Shown: positions 50,923 to 60,941, counted from the stretch's first letter. The stretch is DNA of 64,000 bases from Collimonas arenae (GCF_001584165.1 NZ_CP013233.1:1302001-1366000); one strand, 5' to 3'. Numbers and translations: made by a program. The notes: a model not told the origin generated them from the sequence alone.

Positions 50923-51906
50923 ATGACCGATTCGACCAGAAACAAACATACACGCCGCCATGTACTGGCACTGCTGTCGGCTGTGATCGCCGGCGCGTTC
51001 GTCGTCGGCGCGCCGCGGCTGGCGCAGGCGCAGGACAAGCAGGTGCTGCGTATCGGCTATCAGAAAGCGGCCAGCACACTGGTGCTGCTGAAAGCGCACG
51101 GCACATTGGAAAAGCGGCTGGCGGCGCAAGGCATTGAGGTCAAGTGGGCCGAGTTTGCGGCAGGGCCGCAATTGCTGGAAGCGCTGAATGTCGGATCGGT
51201 TGATTTCGGTTATGTCGGTGAAGCGCCGCCGATTGTGGCGCAAGCTGCCGGCGCAGATTTTGTCTACAGCGCCTATGAAATCTCGACACCGGAAGCGGAA
51301 AGCATCCTGGTGCCGAAGAATTCGCCGATCAAGACGTTGAACGAGCTGAAGGGCAAGAAGATCGCCTTCAACAAAGGCTCCGATGTGCACTGGCTGGTGA
51401 TCAGCCTGCTGAAGAAAGGTGGCGTCGGCTATGGTGAATTCCGGCCGATTTACCTGGCGCCGGCCGATGCGCGTGCGGCGTTCGAGCGTGGCGCGGTCGA
51501 TGGTTGGGCGATCTGGGACCCGTTCCAGAGCGCCGCCGTCAAACAGATCGATGCCCGTGTACTGGCTAGCGGCACGGGCGTGGTTAGCCATCATCAATTT
51601 TTCTTGAGCGCGCGCAAGTACGCTGAAAAGAATCAGGCGGTGATCAATACGATCCTGGAAGAAGTCGGCAAGGAAGGCCAATGGATCCGCGCCAATTACA
51701 AGGAAGCCGCTGCGCAGTTGGCGCCGATCCAGGGACTAGATGCGGACGTGATCGAAATCGGCCTCAGGCATTACGCCCATGTCTACAAGCCGATTGACAG
51801 CAAGGTGCTGGACGAGCAGCAAAGGATCGCCGATACCTTCTATGAATTGAAGTTGATTCCAAAGAAGATCTCGACGCATGACGCCGTATTGGCGAATAAA
51901 ACCTGA
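50923..51906 (+). CDS. ssuA: Aliphatic sulfonate-binding protein SsuA, copy 1
   Basis: 327 residues. ATG 50923 has AGGAAG seven bases upstream; a more distal ATG at 50857 would give an unusually long leader. The N-terminus has TRRHVLALLSAV, so twin-arginine export is possible. Binding-protein motifs: [74 protein letters not shown]. It captures alkanesulfonates in the periplasm for SsuBC. Confidence 0.93.
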   Translation: MTDSTRNKHTRRHVLALLSAVIAGAFVVGAPRLAQAQDKQVLRIGYQKAASTLVLLKAHGTLEKRLAAQGIEVKWAEFAAGPQLLEALNVGSVDFGYVGEAPPIVAQAAGADFVYSAYEISTPEAESILVPKNSPIKTLNELKGKKIAFNKGSDVHWLVISLLKKGGVGYGEFRPIYLAPADARAAFERGAVDGWAIWDPFQSAAVKQIDARVLASGTGVVSHHQFFLSARKYAEKNQAVINTILEEVGKEGQWIRANYKEAAAQLAPIQGLDADVIEIGLRHYAHVYKPIDSKVLDEQQRIADTFYELKLIPKKISTHDAVLANKT

Positions 51907-51917
51907 GCGAGATCATC

Positions 51918-52954
51918 ATGACACTCATCTTCCCAAGTGTGAAAAAAGCAGTCGGCGAATGGGGCGCGCGCATCGCACGCAATGCCGGCACGACCGCACT
52001 GTTGCTGCTGGCCGGGCTGGCGCCAATGGCAATGGTGCAGGCGCAAATACAAGCGGACAGGAAAGAGCCGGAGCAGATACGCATCGGTTTCCAGAAGAGT
52101 GCCGTCAACCTGGTGATCCTGAAGCAACGCAATACGCTGGAGCAACGCTTCAAGAACAGCAAGATCGTCTGGCTGGAATTTCCTGCAGGACCGCAACTGC
52201 TGGAGGCCTTGTCGGCCGGCAGCCTGGATTTCGGTTTGACCGGCGATAGTCCGCCCGTGTTTGCCCAGGCTGCCAACAAGGATCTATTGTACGTCGGCGC
52301 CGAACCGCCGAAGCCGAACAGTTCTGCGATCCTGGTGCAGGCGGCGTCGCAGATCCAAAAGCTGGCCGATTTGAAAGGCAAGCGGATCGCGGTGCAAAAG
52401 GGTTCCAGTGCTCACTTCCTGTTGGTGCAGGCCGTGAAAAAAGCTGGGCTAACCTGGGCCGACATCCAGCCGATCTATCTGGCGCCAGCCGATGCGCGCG
52501 CTGCGTTTGAGCGTGGCAGCGTTGATGCTTGGGCGATCTGGGATCCGTATTACGGTGCTGCTGAGTTGAGCTTCAAGCCGCGCGTGCTGACCAATGGCCG
52601 TGGCTTGTCGAACAACAATTCGTTTTACCTGGCGTCACGCGCTTTCGCCGAGAACTATCCGGGCACCGTGCTGACATTGTTGGATGAGCTGACCAAGGCC
52701 GACCAGTACCAGCTGCAAACCGCAAGGAAGTCGCGCAATTGATCTCCGATGTCAGTGGCTTGAATCTGGCCACTGTGGAACTGTTCCTGAACCGTCGCGC
52801 AGCGCCGTCGCCGACCACGGTGATCAGTACGGAGATGGTGGTGGATCAGCAACGAGTGGCTGACAGCTTTAAGGAAATCGGTTTGATTCCGCGCGCAATA
52901 AAGGTCGCCGATATTGTCTGGCAGCCGAAGCAGGCAGCGTTGGCGCGGCAGTAA
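51918..52954 (+). CDS. ssuA: Aliphatic sulfonate-binding protein SsuA, copy 2 (frameshifted)
   Basis: A second SsuA-like protein of about 345 residues, beginning 12 bases after copy 1. It shares [53 protein letters not shown] and [23 protein letters not shown], yet differs across the rest, so it may bind a different sulfonate. The frame breaks at 52717-52719 (AAA, where [14 protein letters not shown] is expected). With one A restored the C-terminal helices are intact. Its signal peptide is atypically long. Confidence 0.9.
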
Positions 52955-52988
52955 TTTTTACTTACTTACAACGAATACGGAAGCAGTC

Positions 52989-54136
52989 ATGAACGTTTTC
53001 TGGTTTATCCCAACCCACGGCGACAGCCGTTATCTTGGCACTTCGCACGGTGCGCGCCCGGTCAACTTCGATTACATGAAGCAGATCGCGGTTGCCGCCG
53101 ATACGCTTGGTTATGATGGCGTGCTGCTGCCGACTGGCCGCTCCTGCGAAGATGCCTGGGTGACCGCCTCGAGCCTGATCGGCTTTACCCAGCGCCTGAA
53201 ATTCCTGGTGGCGATCCGCCCCGGCCTAAGTGCGCCGGGCTTGGCGATTCGCATGGCGTCGACTTTCGATCGCTTGTCGAACGGCCGCCTGCTGATCAAT
53301 GTGGTGACCGGCGGCGATCAGGCCGAGCTGGAAGCAGACGGCTTGTTTGCTGAGCACGCCGAACGTTATGAAATCACATCCGAATTCCTGAAAGTCTGGC
53401 GCGCCGCATTGTCTGGAGAGGGCGGCGAAAGTGGCTATAACTTCATCGGCAAGCACATCAAGGTGAAGGGCGCCAAGACTTTGTATCCATCGGTGCAGAA
53501 GCCGTATCCACCGTTGTATTTCGGCGGTTCTTCGGAGCCGGCGCATGAACTGGCGGCAGAGCAGGTCGATGTTTACCTGACTTGGGGCGAGCCGCCGGCT
53601 GCAGTTGCCGAGAAGATTGCCGATATCCGCGCCCGCGCCGCCAAGCATGGCCGCACCGTGCGTTTCGGGATTCGCCTGCACGTGATTGTACGTGACACCA
53701 ATCAAGCCGCCTGGGCTGCCGCCGAAGAGTTGATCAGCCACGTCGATGACGACGTGATTGCCCGTGCACAGGCAGCATTTTCCAAGATGGATTCGGAAGG
53801 CCAACGCCGCATGGCGGCATTGCATGGCGGTCGCCGCGACAAGCTGGAAGTTGCGCCGAACCTCTGGGCGGTGTCGGCCTGGTACGCGGTGGCGCAGGTA
53901 CTGCGCTGGTCGGCGATGCTGAGACTGTGGCCGAACGCATGCGCGAATATGAAGAGCTGGGAATCGATACTTTTATCCTGTCCGGCTACCCGCATCTGGA
54001 AGAATCCTATCGCTTTGCCGAACTGGTGTTCCCGTTGCTGGGCAAGGGTCGCGAGGCATCCGGTGAACAGCCCCTGACTGGGCCGTTCGGTGAAGTGATT
54101 GCCAACGGCTTGCTGCCGAAGGCGTCGCAAAGTTGA
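52989..54136 (+). CDS. ssuD: FMNH2-dependent alkanesulfonate monooxygenase SsuD (frameshifted)
   Basis: Splits sulfonates into an aldehyde and sulfite using FMNH2 and O2. ATG 52989 starts [19 protein letters not shown], the standard N-terminus. Conserved segments include [31 protein letters not shown] and [23 protein letters not shown]. The frame breaks at 53870-53871 (GG); adding one G restores [20 protein letters not shown] and a 382-residue protein ending in [20 protein letters not shown], matching the E. coli length. Without this, the C-terminal quarter is lost. Confidence 0.93.
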
Positions 54137-54146
54137 GGGAGGCGGC

Positions 54147-54992
54147 ATGAGCGCAATCAGTAGCACCATCACATCGGCAGCTTCAGCAACGCGGCCATCG
54201 CAAGCCCGCTCCAAGGAAAAAGGGCGAGCCGCCCGGATCTGGAAGGAAAGGCTGCTGCCATGGCTGCTGCCGGTGTTGCTGATCCTGGGCTGGGAATTCG
54301 CCGCCAAGGTTGGCTGGCTGTCGAGCCGCATCTTGCCGGAGCCATGGGCAGTGGCGCGTGCGGCCTGGTCATTGGCGGTGTCGGGCGAGTTGTGGACACA
54401 TGTGCGCATCAGCGCCTGGCGCGCGATCTCCGGTTTTGCCGTTGGCGGCGGTCTTGGATTATTGCTGGGTTTGCTGACCGGGACCTTCAAGCAGGCCGAG
54501 ACCTTGCTCGACACCAGCATCCAGATGATCCGCAATATTCCGGCGCTGGCACTGATTCCACTGGTGATCCTGTGGTTCGGCATCGACGAATCGTCGAAGC
54601 TGTTCCTGGTATCGATAGGGGTATTTTTCCCGGTCTACCTGAATACCTTTCATGGTATCCGATCAGTCGATAAAGGGTTGATCGAAATGGCCAAGAGCTA
54701 CGGTTTGTCGGGCTGGCCGCTATATCGCGACGTCATCCTGCCGGGTGCGTTGCCGTCGATCCTGGTCGGCGTGCGCTTTGCGTTGGGGCTGGTGTGGGTG
54801 CTGTTGATCGTGGCCGAAACCATCTCGGCGCAGGCCGGGATCGGCTACATGACGATGAACGCCCGTGAATTCCTGCAGACCGATGTGGTGCTGGTTGGCA
54901 TCCTGCTGTATGCGCTGCTGGGCAAGCTGGCCGACATGCTGGCGCGCGGGCTGGAGCGCTATTGGCTGCGCTGGCATCCTGGCTTTCAGTAA
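54147..54992 (+). CDS. ssuC: Sulfonate ABC transporter permease SsuC
   Basis: 281 residues; membrane channel of the sulfonate importer. Start ATG 54147 with GAGGGAGG upstream, ten bases after ssuD. Six membrane helices are seen, with EAA-loop-like sequence MAKSYGLSGWPLYRDVILPGALPSILVGVRFALGLVWVLLIVAETI, which contacts the ATPase. The N-terminal 30 residues are polar and Ser/Ala-rich. Confidence 0.95.
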   Translation: MSAISSTITSAASATRPSQARSKEKGRAARIWKERLLPWLLPVLLILGWEFAAKVGWLSSRILPEPWAVARAAWSLAVSGELWTHVRISAWRAISGFAVGGGLGLLLGLLTGTFKQAETLLDTSIQMIRNIPALALIPLVILWFGIDESSKLFLVSIGVFFPVYLNTFHGIRSVDKGLIEMAKSYGLSGWPLYRDVILPGALPSILVGVRFALGLVWVLLIVAETISAQAGIGYMTMNAREFLQTDVVLVGILLYALLGKLADMLARGLERYWLRWHPGFQ

Positions 54993-55036
54993 GCGCGACT
55001 TGCCACTCATGCGCTTAAAGGAAATTGGAACCGAAT

Positions 55037-55905
55037 ATGCAAAATGATCCTGTTGAAATGCCGAAGTACAAGCGGTCGCGCAGCACGGCGCGAGCGGTAG
55101 CCGTGGCGTCGGTATCAGCGTGCGCGCAGTCTCGAAATCGTATGCCGATCGGGAGGTGCTGAAGACGCTCAATGTTGAGATTGGCGCCGGTGAATTCGTG
55201 GCCATCGTCGGTCGCAGCGGTTGCGGCAAGAGCACCTTGCTGCGCCTGATCGCCGGGTTGGAGCAGCAAAGCGCGGGGCGCATCGATTTCGACGGCGCTG
55301 CCGATTGCGCGGCGTGCGTCAGTCCTGCCAAGCAGCCGGAAATTCGCATCATGTTTCAGGATTCGCGCCTGCTGCCGTGGAAGCGCGTGCTGGCCAACGT
55401 CGGCCTCGGATTGCCGCGTACCTCGCAGGCTTCGGCCAAGGCACTGGCCCAGGTCGGCCTGGAGCAGCGCGCTAACGAATGGCCGGCAGTGTTGTCGGGC
55501 GGCCAGCGGCAACGCGTGGCGTTGGCGCGGGCGCTGGTCCACGATCCGGAATTGTTGTTGCTGGATGAACCGCTTGGCGCGTTGGATGCACTGACTCGCA
55601 TTGAGATGCAGCAACTGATCGAATCGTTGTGGAAAGCGCGCGGCTTTACTGCAGTGCTGGTGACGCACGACGTGCAAGAGGCGATTGCGCTGGCGGACCG
55701 GGTGTTGCTGATCGAGGACGGTGAGATCACGCTCGACGAACGGGTTGATCTGCCGCGTCCCAGGGCGAGGGGCAACCTGGCGTTCGCGCAGCTGGAAGAA
55801 CGGATTTTGGCGCGCGTGCTGAAACACCCGGCGCCGCAGCCGGATGCGACCCTCGGCGATCTGTCGCTGCAACGCACGTACAGCCAGGTCGGTTGGGCTG
55901 TTTGA
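55037..55905 (+). CDS. ssuB: Sulfonate ABC transporter ATPase SsuB (probable frame break near N-terminus)
   Basis: ATPase of the sulfonate importer, about 289 residues. Walker [13 protein letters not shown], signature [16 protein letters not shown], Walker [13 protein letters not shown], and the switch His in [10 protein letters not shown]. The ATG at 55037 ([12 protein letters not shown]) is in a different frame from the ATPase body. One lost G near 55076-55081 would join it to [28 protein letters not shown]. Otherwise translation would start at GTG 55120. The join is less certain than other breaks. Confidence 0.9.
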
Positions 55906-55955
55906 TTTTTTGAGGCAAGCGTTTTTGACATAACCGTATTACCAAAGGAGAAACC

Positions 55956-56171
55956 ATGAGCATCCAGGCAATTAATGTCCGCAACCAGTTCCGCGGCAAG
56001 ATCCAGAGCATTACCGAGGATGAAGTGTTGTCCGCGCTGGATATCGAAACTCCTTCCGGCATCGTGTCGTCGGTGATCACTACCCGTTCGGTGCGCGACC
56101 TGGGATTGGTGGTTGGTTCCGAAGTGGTGGCGCTGGTGAAGGCGACTGAAGTCTCAATCGCCAAGCTTTAA
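55956..56171 (+). CDS. ssuF: Molbindin-like (Mop/TOBE) protein, SsuF type, copy 1
   Basis: 71 residues, one TOBE/Mop fold: SIQAINVRNQFRGKIQSI, then VVGSEVVALVKATEVSIAKL. Mop proteins bind molybdate as oligomers. In Pseudomonas putida, ssuF encodes a protein of this kind and is needed for sulfonate use; its exact role is not known. ATG 55956 has AAAGGAGA upstream. A second copy follows after 59 bases, about three quarters identical. Confidence 0.9.
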   Translation: MSIQAINVRNQFRGKIQSITEDEVLSALDIETPSGIVSSVITTRSVRDLGLVVGSEVVALVKATEVSIAKL

Positions 56172-56230
56172 ATTTTCATTTTTATAAATTTTTCATTTGC
56201 TATTCAATCGTATTCTCTCTGGAAAAAATC

Positions 56231-56446
56231 ATGACTATCCAAGCTATCAACGTACGTAATCAATTCAAGGGCAAGATCAAGGCGATCATCGAAGGCACTG
56301 TGGTGTCGGAAGTCGATGTTGAAACGCCTGCCGGCATCGTCACTTCGGTGATCACCACGCGTTCCGTGAAGGATCTGGGTCTGGTGATCGGCACTGAAGT
56401 GGTGGCGCTGGTCAAGGCGACTGAAGTGTCGATCGCCAAGATCTGA
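56231..56446 (+). CDS. ssuF: Molbindin-like (Mop/TOBE) protein, SsuF type, copy 2
   Basis: 71 residues, 54 of 71 identical to copy 1 by eye. Differences cluster in the middle (residues 17-30), while the first 12 and last 20 residues are nearly fixed. Tandem duplication is likely, but the sequences have drifted enough to be kept by selection rather than be a fresh copy. Mop proteins form hexamers, so mixed oligomers are possible. Confidence 0.9.
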   Translation: MTIQAINVRNQFKGKIKAIIEGTVVSEVDVETPAGIVTSVITTRSVKDLGLVIGTEVVALVKATEVSIAKI

Positions 56447-56462
56447 TCCTAAAGAGGCAGCC

Positions 56463-57350
56463 ATGTCCTTTCCAGCTTTGGAGCAATATCTGGCCCGTTT
56501 GAACGGCGGCGCACACGACGAGACTCGCAGCGACTGCCGGGTCTGGCTGGATCAGGACGGGCGCGCCCAGGGACGCTATTTCAACACCACCCTGACTACC
56601 GCGTTCCAACCGGTGCGGCGCATCGATGGCGTGACTGGCAAGGGAGCGACCATCGGTCACGAAGGTTTTGCTCACAGTTACTCGGCCAACGACAACGGCC
56701 TGTACTTGTGGAAATTGCTGGACCACGCCGCCAGCGACGACGAGTCGATCGAACTCGACCGTCTGTGCCGCATGCTGCATTCGATCAATTTCTATCGCCA
56801 GCCGGAAGCGGCTGGCGCCGATTTGTACCTGAGCGTGCACGCGCGCCTGCTGGCTGCGGTCGACAGCAATCACGGCATGGCATTCCGGCGTATCCTGACA
56901 CTGCTGGGCTTGCCGCAAGAACGGATCGTATTGCAACTGCCGACCATCACCGAAAACCAGGGTTGGCTGTTGAATTATGTGTTGGACAACTACCGGCGCA
57001 ATCATTTCCGCCTGGCGGTGAATGCCGACGATGTGGCGCAGGCACAGGTTTTGCTAGAAAGAGTCAAGCCGGATGTGGTCAAGATTGACGCCCGTGGCGT
57101 TAATCAGGATCCACAGACCGTGGGTTTGCTGCAGGATTGTGCAGTGCGCGGCATCCAGGTGATTTTCAAGAGGCTGGAAAAGGCACGTGACCTGGAGGTG
57201 TTGCAGCAGCTAGCACAGGAAGTTGTCTGGCCGTTGCATGCCCAGGGATTCCTGTGGGATTTGCCGCAGGCTTCGTTGCATGCTTTCTCCGCGTTGACCG
57301 ATACGCAGGGCGGTACCTCAGCTGAGGTGCTGGATACAGAAGGAGGCTGA
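56463..57350 (+). CDS. Degenerate EAL-domain protein in the ssu operon
   Basis: 295 residues of EAL fold (about 40-270): LTTAFQPVRRI, LERVKPDVVKID and a late LHAQGFLWDLPQA fit c-di-GMP phosphodiesterase topology. Key residues are changed: the EAL signature is GHEGF, the lavN segment is LYLSVH, the DDFG-like segment is AVNADD, and the AEGVE Glu is replaced in FKRLEKARDLE. It is probably not an active phosphodiesterase and may bind c-di-GMP or a protein. Starts 17 bases after ssuF copy 2; SD AGAGG. Its operon position is conserved in some Burkholderiales as far as I recall. Confidence 0.8.
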   Translation: MSFPALEQYLARLNGGAHDETRSDCRVWLDQDGRAQGRYFNTTLTTAFQPVRRIDGVTGKGATIGHEGFAHSYSANDNGLYLWKLLDHAASDDESIELDRLCRMLHSINFYRQPEAAGADLYLSVHARLLAAVDSNHGMAFRRILTLLGLPQERIVLQLPTITENQGWLLNYVLDNYRRNHFRLAVNADDVAQAQVLLERVKPDVVKIDARGVNQDPQTVGLLQDCAVRGIQVIFKRLEKARDLEVLQQLAQEVVWPLHAQGFLWDLPQASLHAFSALTDTQGGTSAEVLDTEGG

Positions 57351-57352
57351 AG

Positions 57353-57940
57353 ATGCCGACATTGTCATCGTTTCGTGTGCTGGTAGCCCCCGGGCTGTAT
57401 AACAGCGGCCCGCTGCATTGGCAATCGCGATGGCAACGTCTTTATCCGGCGTTCGAACGGGTTGAGCAAGAGCACTGGGATGCGCCGGTGCTGGAAGTCT
57501 GGTCGCAACGTTTGCAGCATCAGCTGCGGCAATCGGAGCAACCAGCATTGGTGATCGCCCACAGCTTCGGTTGCCTCACTACGGTGCATGCCGCCTTGAC
57601 CGACATACCCAATTTGGCCGGGGCGCTGCTGGTGGCGCCGGCCGATCCCGATAAATTTGATGTCAGCCAGGCTGTGCGTGGCAAGCTGTCGGTGCCCGCG
57701 ATCGTGGTCGGCAGCCTCAACGATCCGTGGATGGAAAGCGGCCGCGCCCGGCAGTGGGCGCAAACCTGGGGCGCCGACTACGTCGACGCCGGGGCATTGG
57801 GTCACATCAATGCCGAGTCCAATCTGGGCGATTGGCTGTACGGTCAATCGCTGCTGCAGCGCCTGGTGCAGCAGACATCCTCATTTCCCGGCGCTCGGCA
57901 GCAACGGGAGCCAGCCCGTCGCCCCACCGTGCAGCGCTGA
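57353..57940 (+). CDS. RBBP9/YdeN-type alpha/beta hydrolase
   Basis: 195 residues. Nucleophile elbow AHSFGCL (Ser), acid ...NDPWME (Asp) and the His of ALGHINAE complete the triad of RBBP9/YdeN serine hydrolases. Opening motif VLVAPGLYNSGPLHWQSRWQRLYP is diagnostic. The ATG follows the EAL-like stop by two bases, with GGAGG inside the upstream gene, so the two are translated together. The substrate is unknown. The C-terminal 30 residues are poorly conserved and Arg/Pro-rich. Confidence 0.88.
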   Translation: MPTLSSFRVLVAPGLYNSGPLHWQSRWQRLYPAFERVEQEHWDAPVLEVWSQRLQHQLRQSEQPALVIAHSFGCLTTVHAALTDIPNLAGALLVAPADPDKFDVSQAVRGKLSVPAIVVGSLNDPWMESGRARQWAQTWGADYVDAGALGHINAESNLGDWLYGQSLLQRLVQQTSSFPGARQQREPARRPTVQR

Positions 57941-57947
57941 AGCAGCG

Positions 57948-59588
57948 TTACGCTGCCTGGACAAACTCACCAATCTGCTTGACCACCGCATTGCGTACCG
58001 AACCACTGACCACGAACGATTGCGCCACCGCGATATCGTTGTGGAACCAGCGATCGCCTTCCAGGCAAGCTGGGATCTGCCGACGGATTTCCTGATACGC
58101 AGCTTGCGTGCCTTTACCCAGCACGAAGCCCGGCAACAAGTCTTCCGTCATGGTCAAGGCCTGCGCCGCCAGCAGCATTTCAACACCGATGATGTACTGC
58201 GTGTTGGCCACCACGGTGGCCGCCTTGCGCGCACACCAGGTCGAGTTCGACACGTGGTCTTCGCTGTTGCCCTTGGCAGGGATGCTGTCGACACTGCCCG
58301 GCATGCACAGCGTGCGGTTTTCCATCACCAATGAACTCAACGAACATTGCACTACCGGATAGCCGGTGTTGACGCCACGCACACCGCTCATCAGGTTGCG
58401 CGGCAAGCCCCACGAGAGTGTCGGATCGATCAGGCGCGCGACGCGGCGTTCGCAGATGCTGCCCAGATCGGTGATCGCCATCGCCAGCAAATCCATCGCC
58501 TGCGCCAGGTACTGGCCGTGGAAATTGCCGCCGGAGATGATCTCGAAACCGCCGCCTTCCTTGTCAAAGATCAGCGGATTGTCGGTGGCCGAATTGATTT
58601 CCTTGTCGACAATATTGTCGATGTAATCGAGCGCATCGAATACCGGGCCGTAGACTTGCGGCGAGCAGCGCAGCGAGTACACATCCTGGATGCGGGCGGT
58701 ATAAGGGATGTCGGTGCGGCGGCTTTCTTCCGGAAACTGCACCGCGCGCGCTTCGTGCGTGGTGCGGGTGGAACCGGCCAGCAGCTTGCGGATGATGGCG
58801 GCGGTCTTGATCTGGCCGGCATGTGGACGGGCTTGCTGGATGCGATGATCGAATGCGGCCATCTCGGCGCGCATCGCTTCCAGCGTCAATCCCAGCGACA
58901 GGCAGGCATCGCTCAGCAGATTGCGCGCATCGTGCGCCACCAGTACCGCTACAGCCAGCGAAGCGGTACAACCGTTGATCAGGGCAGACGCATCTTTGGC
59001 CTTGAGGTCAAACTTGACCGGACCGACGCCGGACTTGGTGATGGCTTCAGGCGCGCTCATGCGCTGGCCCTGATACATCACTTCGGCTTCGTCAAAACCG
59101 GCGATTGCTGCCGCCAGGTAGGACAACGGCGCGAGGTCGCCGGAGGCGCCAACAGAGCCCTTTTGCGGCATGATCGGATGGATGCCGGCATTCAGGAAAG
59201 CCAGCAAGCGATCGACCACTTCCACCCGTGGCGCCGAATAATTGCTGGCGAAGGCATTGGCGCGCAACAGCATGGTGGCGCGGCTGACTTCTTCCGAGAA
59301 CGGTTCGCCGATGCCGGCGCAGTGCGCCTTGATCAATTGGGTCTGGAACAACTCGATGTGCTCGACCTTGATGCGGGTGTCTTTCAGCAGGCCGACGCCG
59401 GTGTTGAAGCTGTACATCATCGGCGCTTCATCGTGCATCCAGGTCGATTCAATGTAGTCGCGGCTTTCCTTGAGCGCGGCGCGTGAAGAGTCGGCCAGCG
59501 TTACCGGCAGGTGCGGGGCGCGGGCGACGTCGACCACTTGTTGAGCGGTCAGGTTGAAGCCGTCGATGGTGATGGTGGTAGTAGTCAT
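57948..59588 (-). CDS. hutH: Histidine/aromatic amino acid ammonia-lyase (HutH family)
   Basis: 546 residues. The MIO cofactor triad is in GSVGASGDLAPLSYL (Ala-Ser-Gly). Other family strings: MYSFNTGVG, GGNFHGQYLAQAMDLLAMA, and IPAKGNSEDHVSNSTW. The selectivity position reads LIKAHCAG, closer to the Ser-His of histidine lyases than to the Phe-Leu or His-Leu of phenylalanine or tyrosine lyases. This favours histidine, but the protein is longer than classic HutH. Start ATG 59588. No hutU, hutI or hutG is in the window. It converges on the RBBP9 gene with seven bases between stops. Confidence 0.82.
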   Translation of the reverse strand: MTTTTITIDGFNLTAQQVVDVARAPHLPVTLADSSRAALKESRDYIESTWMHDEAPMMYSFNTGVGLLKDTRIKVEHIELFQTQLIKAHCAGIGEPFSEEVSRATMLLRANAFASNYSAPRVEVVDRLLAFLNAGIHPIMPQKGSVGASGDLAPLSYLAAAIAGFDEAEVMYQGQRMSAPEAITKSGVGPVKFDLKAKDASALINGCTASLAVAVLVAHDARNLLSDACLSLGLTLEAMRAEMAAFDHRIQQARPHAGQIKTAAIIRKLLAGSTRTTHEARAVQFPEESRRTDIPYTARIQDVYSLRCSPQVYGPVFDALDYIDNIVDKEINSATDNPLIFDKEGGGFEIISGGNFHGQYLAQAMDLLAMAITDLGSICERRVARLIDPTLSWGLPRNLMSGVRGVNTGYPVVQCSLSSLVMENRTLCMPGSVDSIPAKGNSEDHVSNSTWCARKAATVVANTQYIIGVEMLLAAQALTMTEDLLPGFVLGKGTQAAYQEIRRQIPACLEGDRWFHNDIAVAQSFVVSGSVRNAVVKQIGEFVQAA

Positions 59589-59606
59589 GTTCGATTCCAA
59601 AGGTAA

Positions 59607-60844
59607 TCAGTGTTTAAAATTTTCGACAAAGCGGCTGAATACGCGTGCGCCGAGCGCGGCGTCGGCGGTACTCATGATTTCGTCAGGATGATGGCTGATG
59701 CCGCCGTTGCCGCAACGGACGAACAGCATGGCGACATCGGTAATGGCGGCCATCGCCATGGCGTCGTGGCCCGCGCCCGAGGGCAGGTGGCGTAACGCCA
59801 GACCGCTCTCTTCAATGGCGCCGGCCAGCTGTTGTTGCAGCCACGGCGCGCAAGGAACGCTGGCAGCTTCGTGCGTCTTGCGGGTCTGAATCACGACGTT
59901 GCGGCGCGCGGCGATCTGTTCGATCTTTGCCAAAACATCGCTTACCGCAGCCTGGCGTATCGCATCTTGTTCGGCGCGGATATCGATCGAGAAAATGGTT
60001 TTCCCGGCACCACGTTGGCGGCGCCATTCGGCACATTGAACTGACCGACGGTGCCGACCAGTCCGCGTGTGCCACTGCAACGCTGTTCTATATACAAGCC
60101 GATCTCGGCTGCGGCCATGGCGGCATCGCGCCGCATTTCCATCGGCACCGTGCCGGCATGGCCGGCCAGGCCTTCGACTTCCACCATGAAGCGCGAGGCG
60201 CCGGAGATGGCGGTCACTACGCCGAGCGGCAAATCATTATTGAGCAAGACCGGGCCTTGTTCGATATGCACTTCGACAAACGCCAGCACCGCATCCGGCG
60301 CATAAGCGGCCTTGCCCAAACCGCTGGCATGGAAGCCGGAAGCGGCCATCACGTCGCGCATGCGTTGACCACTGTCGTCGAGATTGTCCAGCACTGCCAT
60401 GTCGAAGGTGCCGGCGGCGGCACGGCTGCCGAGCAGGGTGGCCTTGAAGCGCACGCCTTCTTCCTCGGCAAAGCCGATGATTTCGATGGCAAAGGGGAAG
60501 CGCTTGCCGGCCTCATGCCATTGCTGCACGCAGGCGATCGGCAGCAGGATGCCGAGATTGCCGTCGTATTTGCCGCCGTTACGCACCGTATCGAAATGCG
60601 AGCCGGTCAGCAGTGCCGGCGCATCGGCGGTCAGTCCTTCATAGCGGCCGATCACGTTGCCCGCCATGTCGCGCCGTACGCTCATGCCGGCGGCGCACAT
60701 CCATTCGGCCAGTTGCGCCGCGGCGCCGTGGTGCGCCGACGTCAAGTAGGTGCGGGTGAGCATGTCGGGCGCTTCGCTGTGCTGCGCCAGCTCGTCGGAC
60801 CAGGCCATGATCCGCTCGCCGCATCTGTCCCAGGGTTCTTGCAT
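59607..60844 (-). CDS. M20-family amidohydrolase, N-carbamoyl/allantoate type (frameshifted)
   Basis: About 412 residues after one base is restored in the TTTT at 59999-60002 (AAAA on the coding strand; VVPGKTIFSIDIRAE is expected). Motifs of the allantoate amidohydrolase/N-carbamoyl-L-amino-acid hydrolase group: LTGSHFDTVRNGGKYDG (metal His, Asp), IGFAEEEGVRF (Glu), VEVHIEQGPVL and VRCGNGGISHHPDE. It uses Zn2+, Mn2+ or similar metals. It lies 18 bases upstream of hutH on the same strand, so the two are probably an operon. Actual substrate unknown. Confidence 0.85.
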
Positions 60845-60941
60845 GGTTGTCTCCTAGATAATTAATCGACTTTTCGCTGCCCATTCGGCTGTTGTTATAG
60901 GTTTTTGCGATCATACACGCAAAATCAAGTTGAATTCAATT

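Noticed and set aside
58347..59486. A 379-codon plus-strand frame inside hutH
   Set aside because: It is opposite a well-matched lyase gene and shows no family features.
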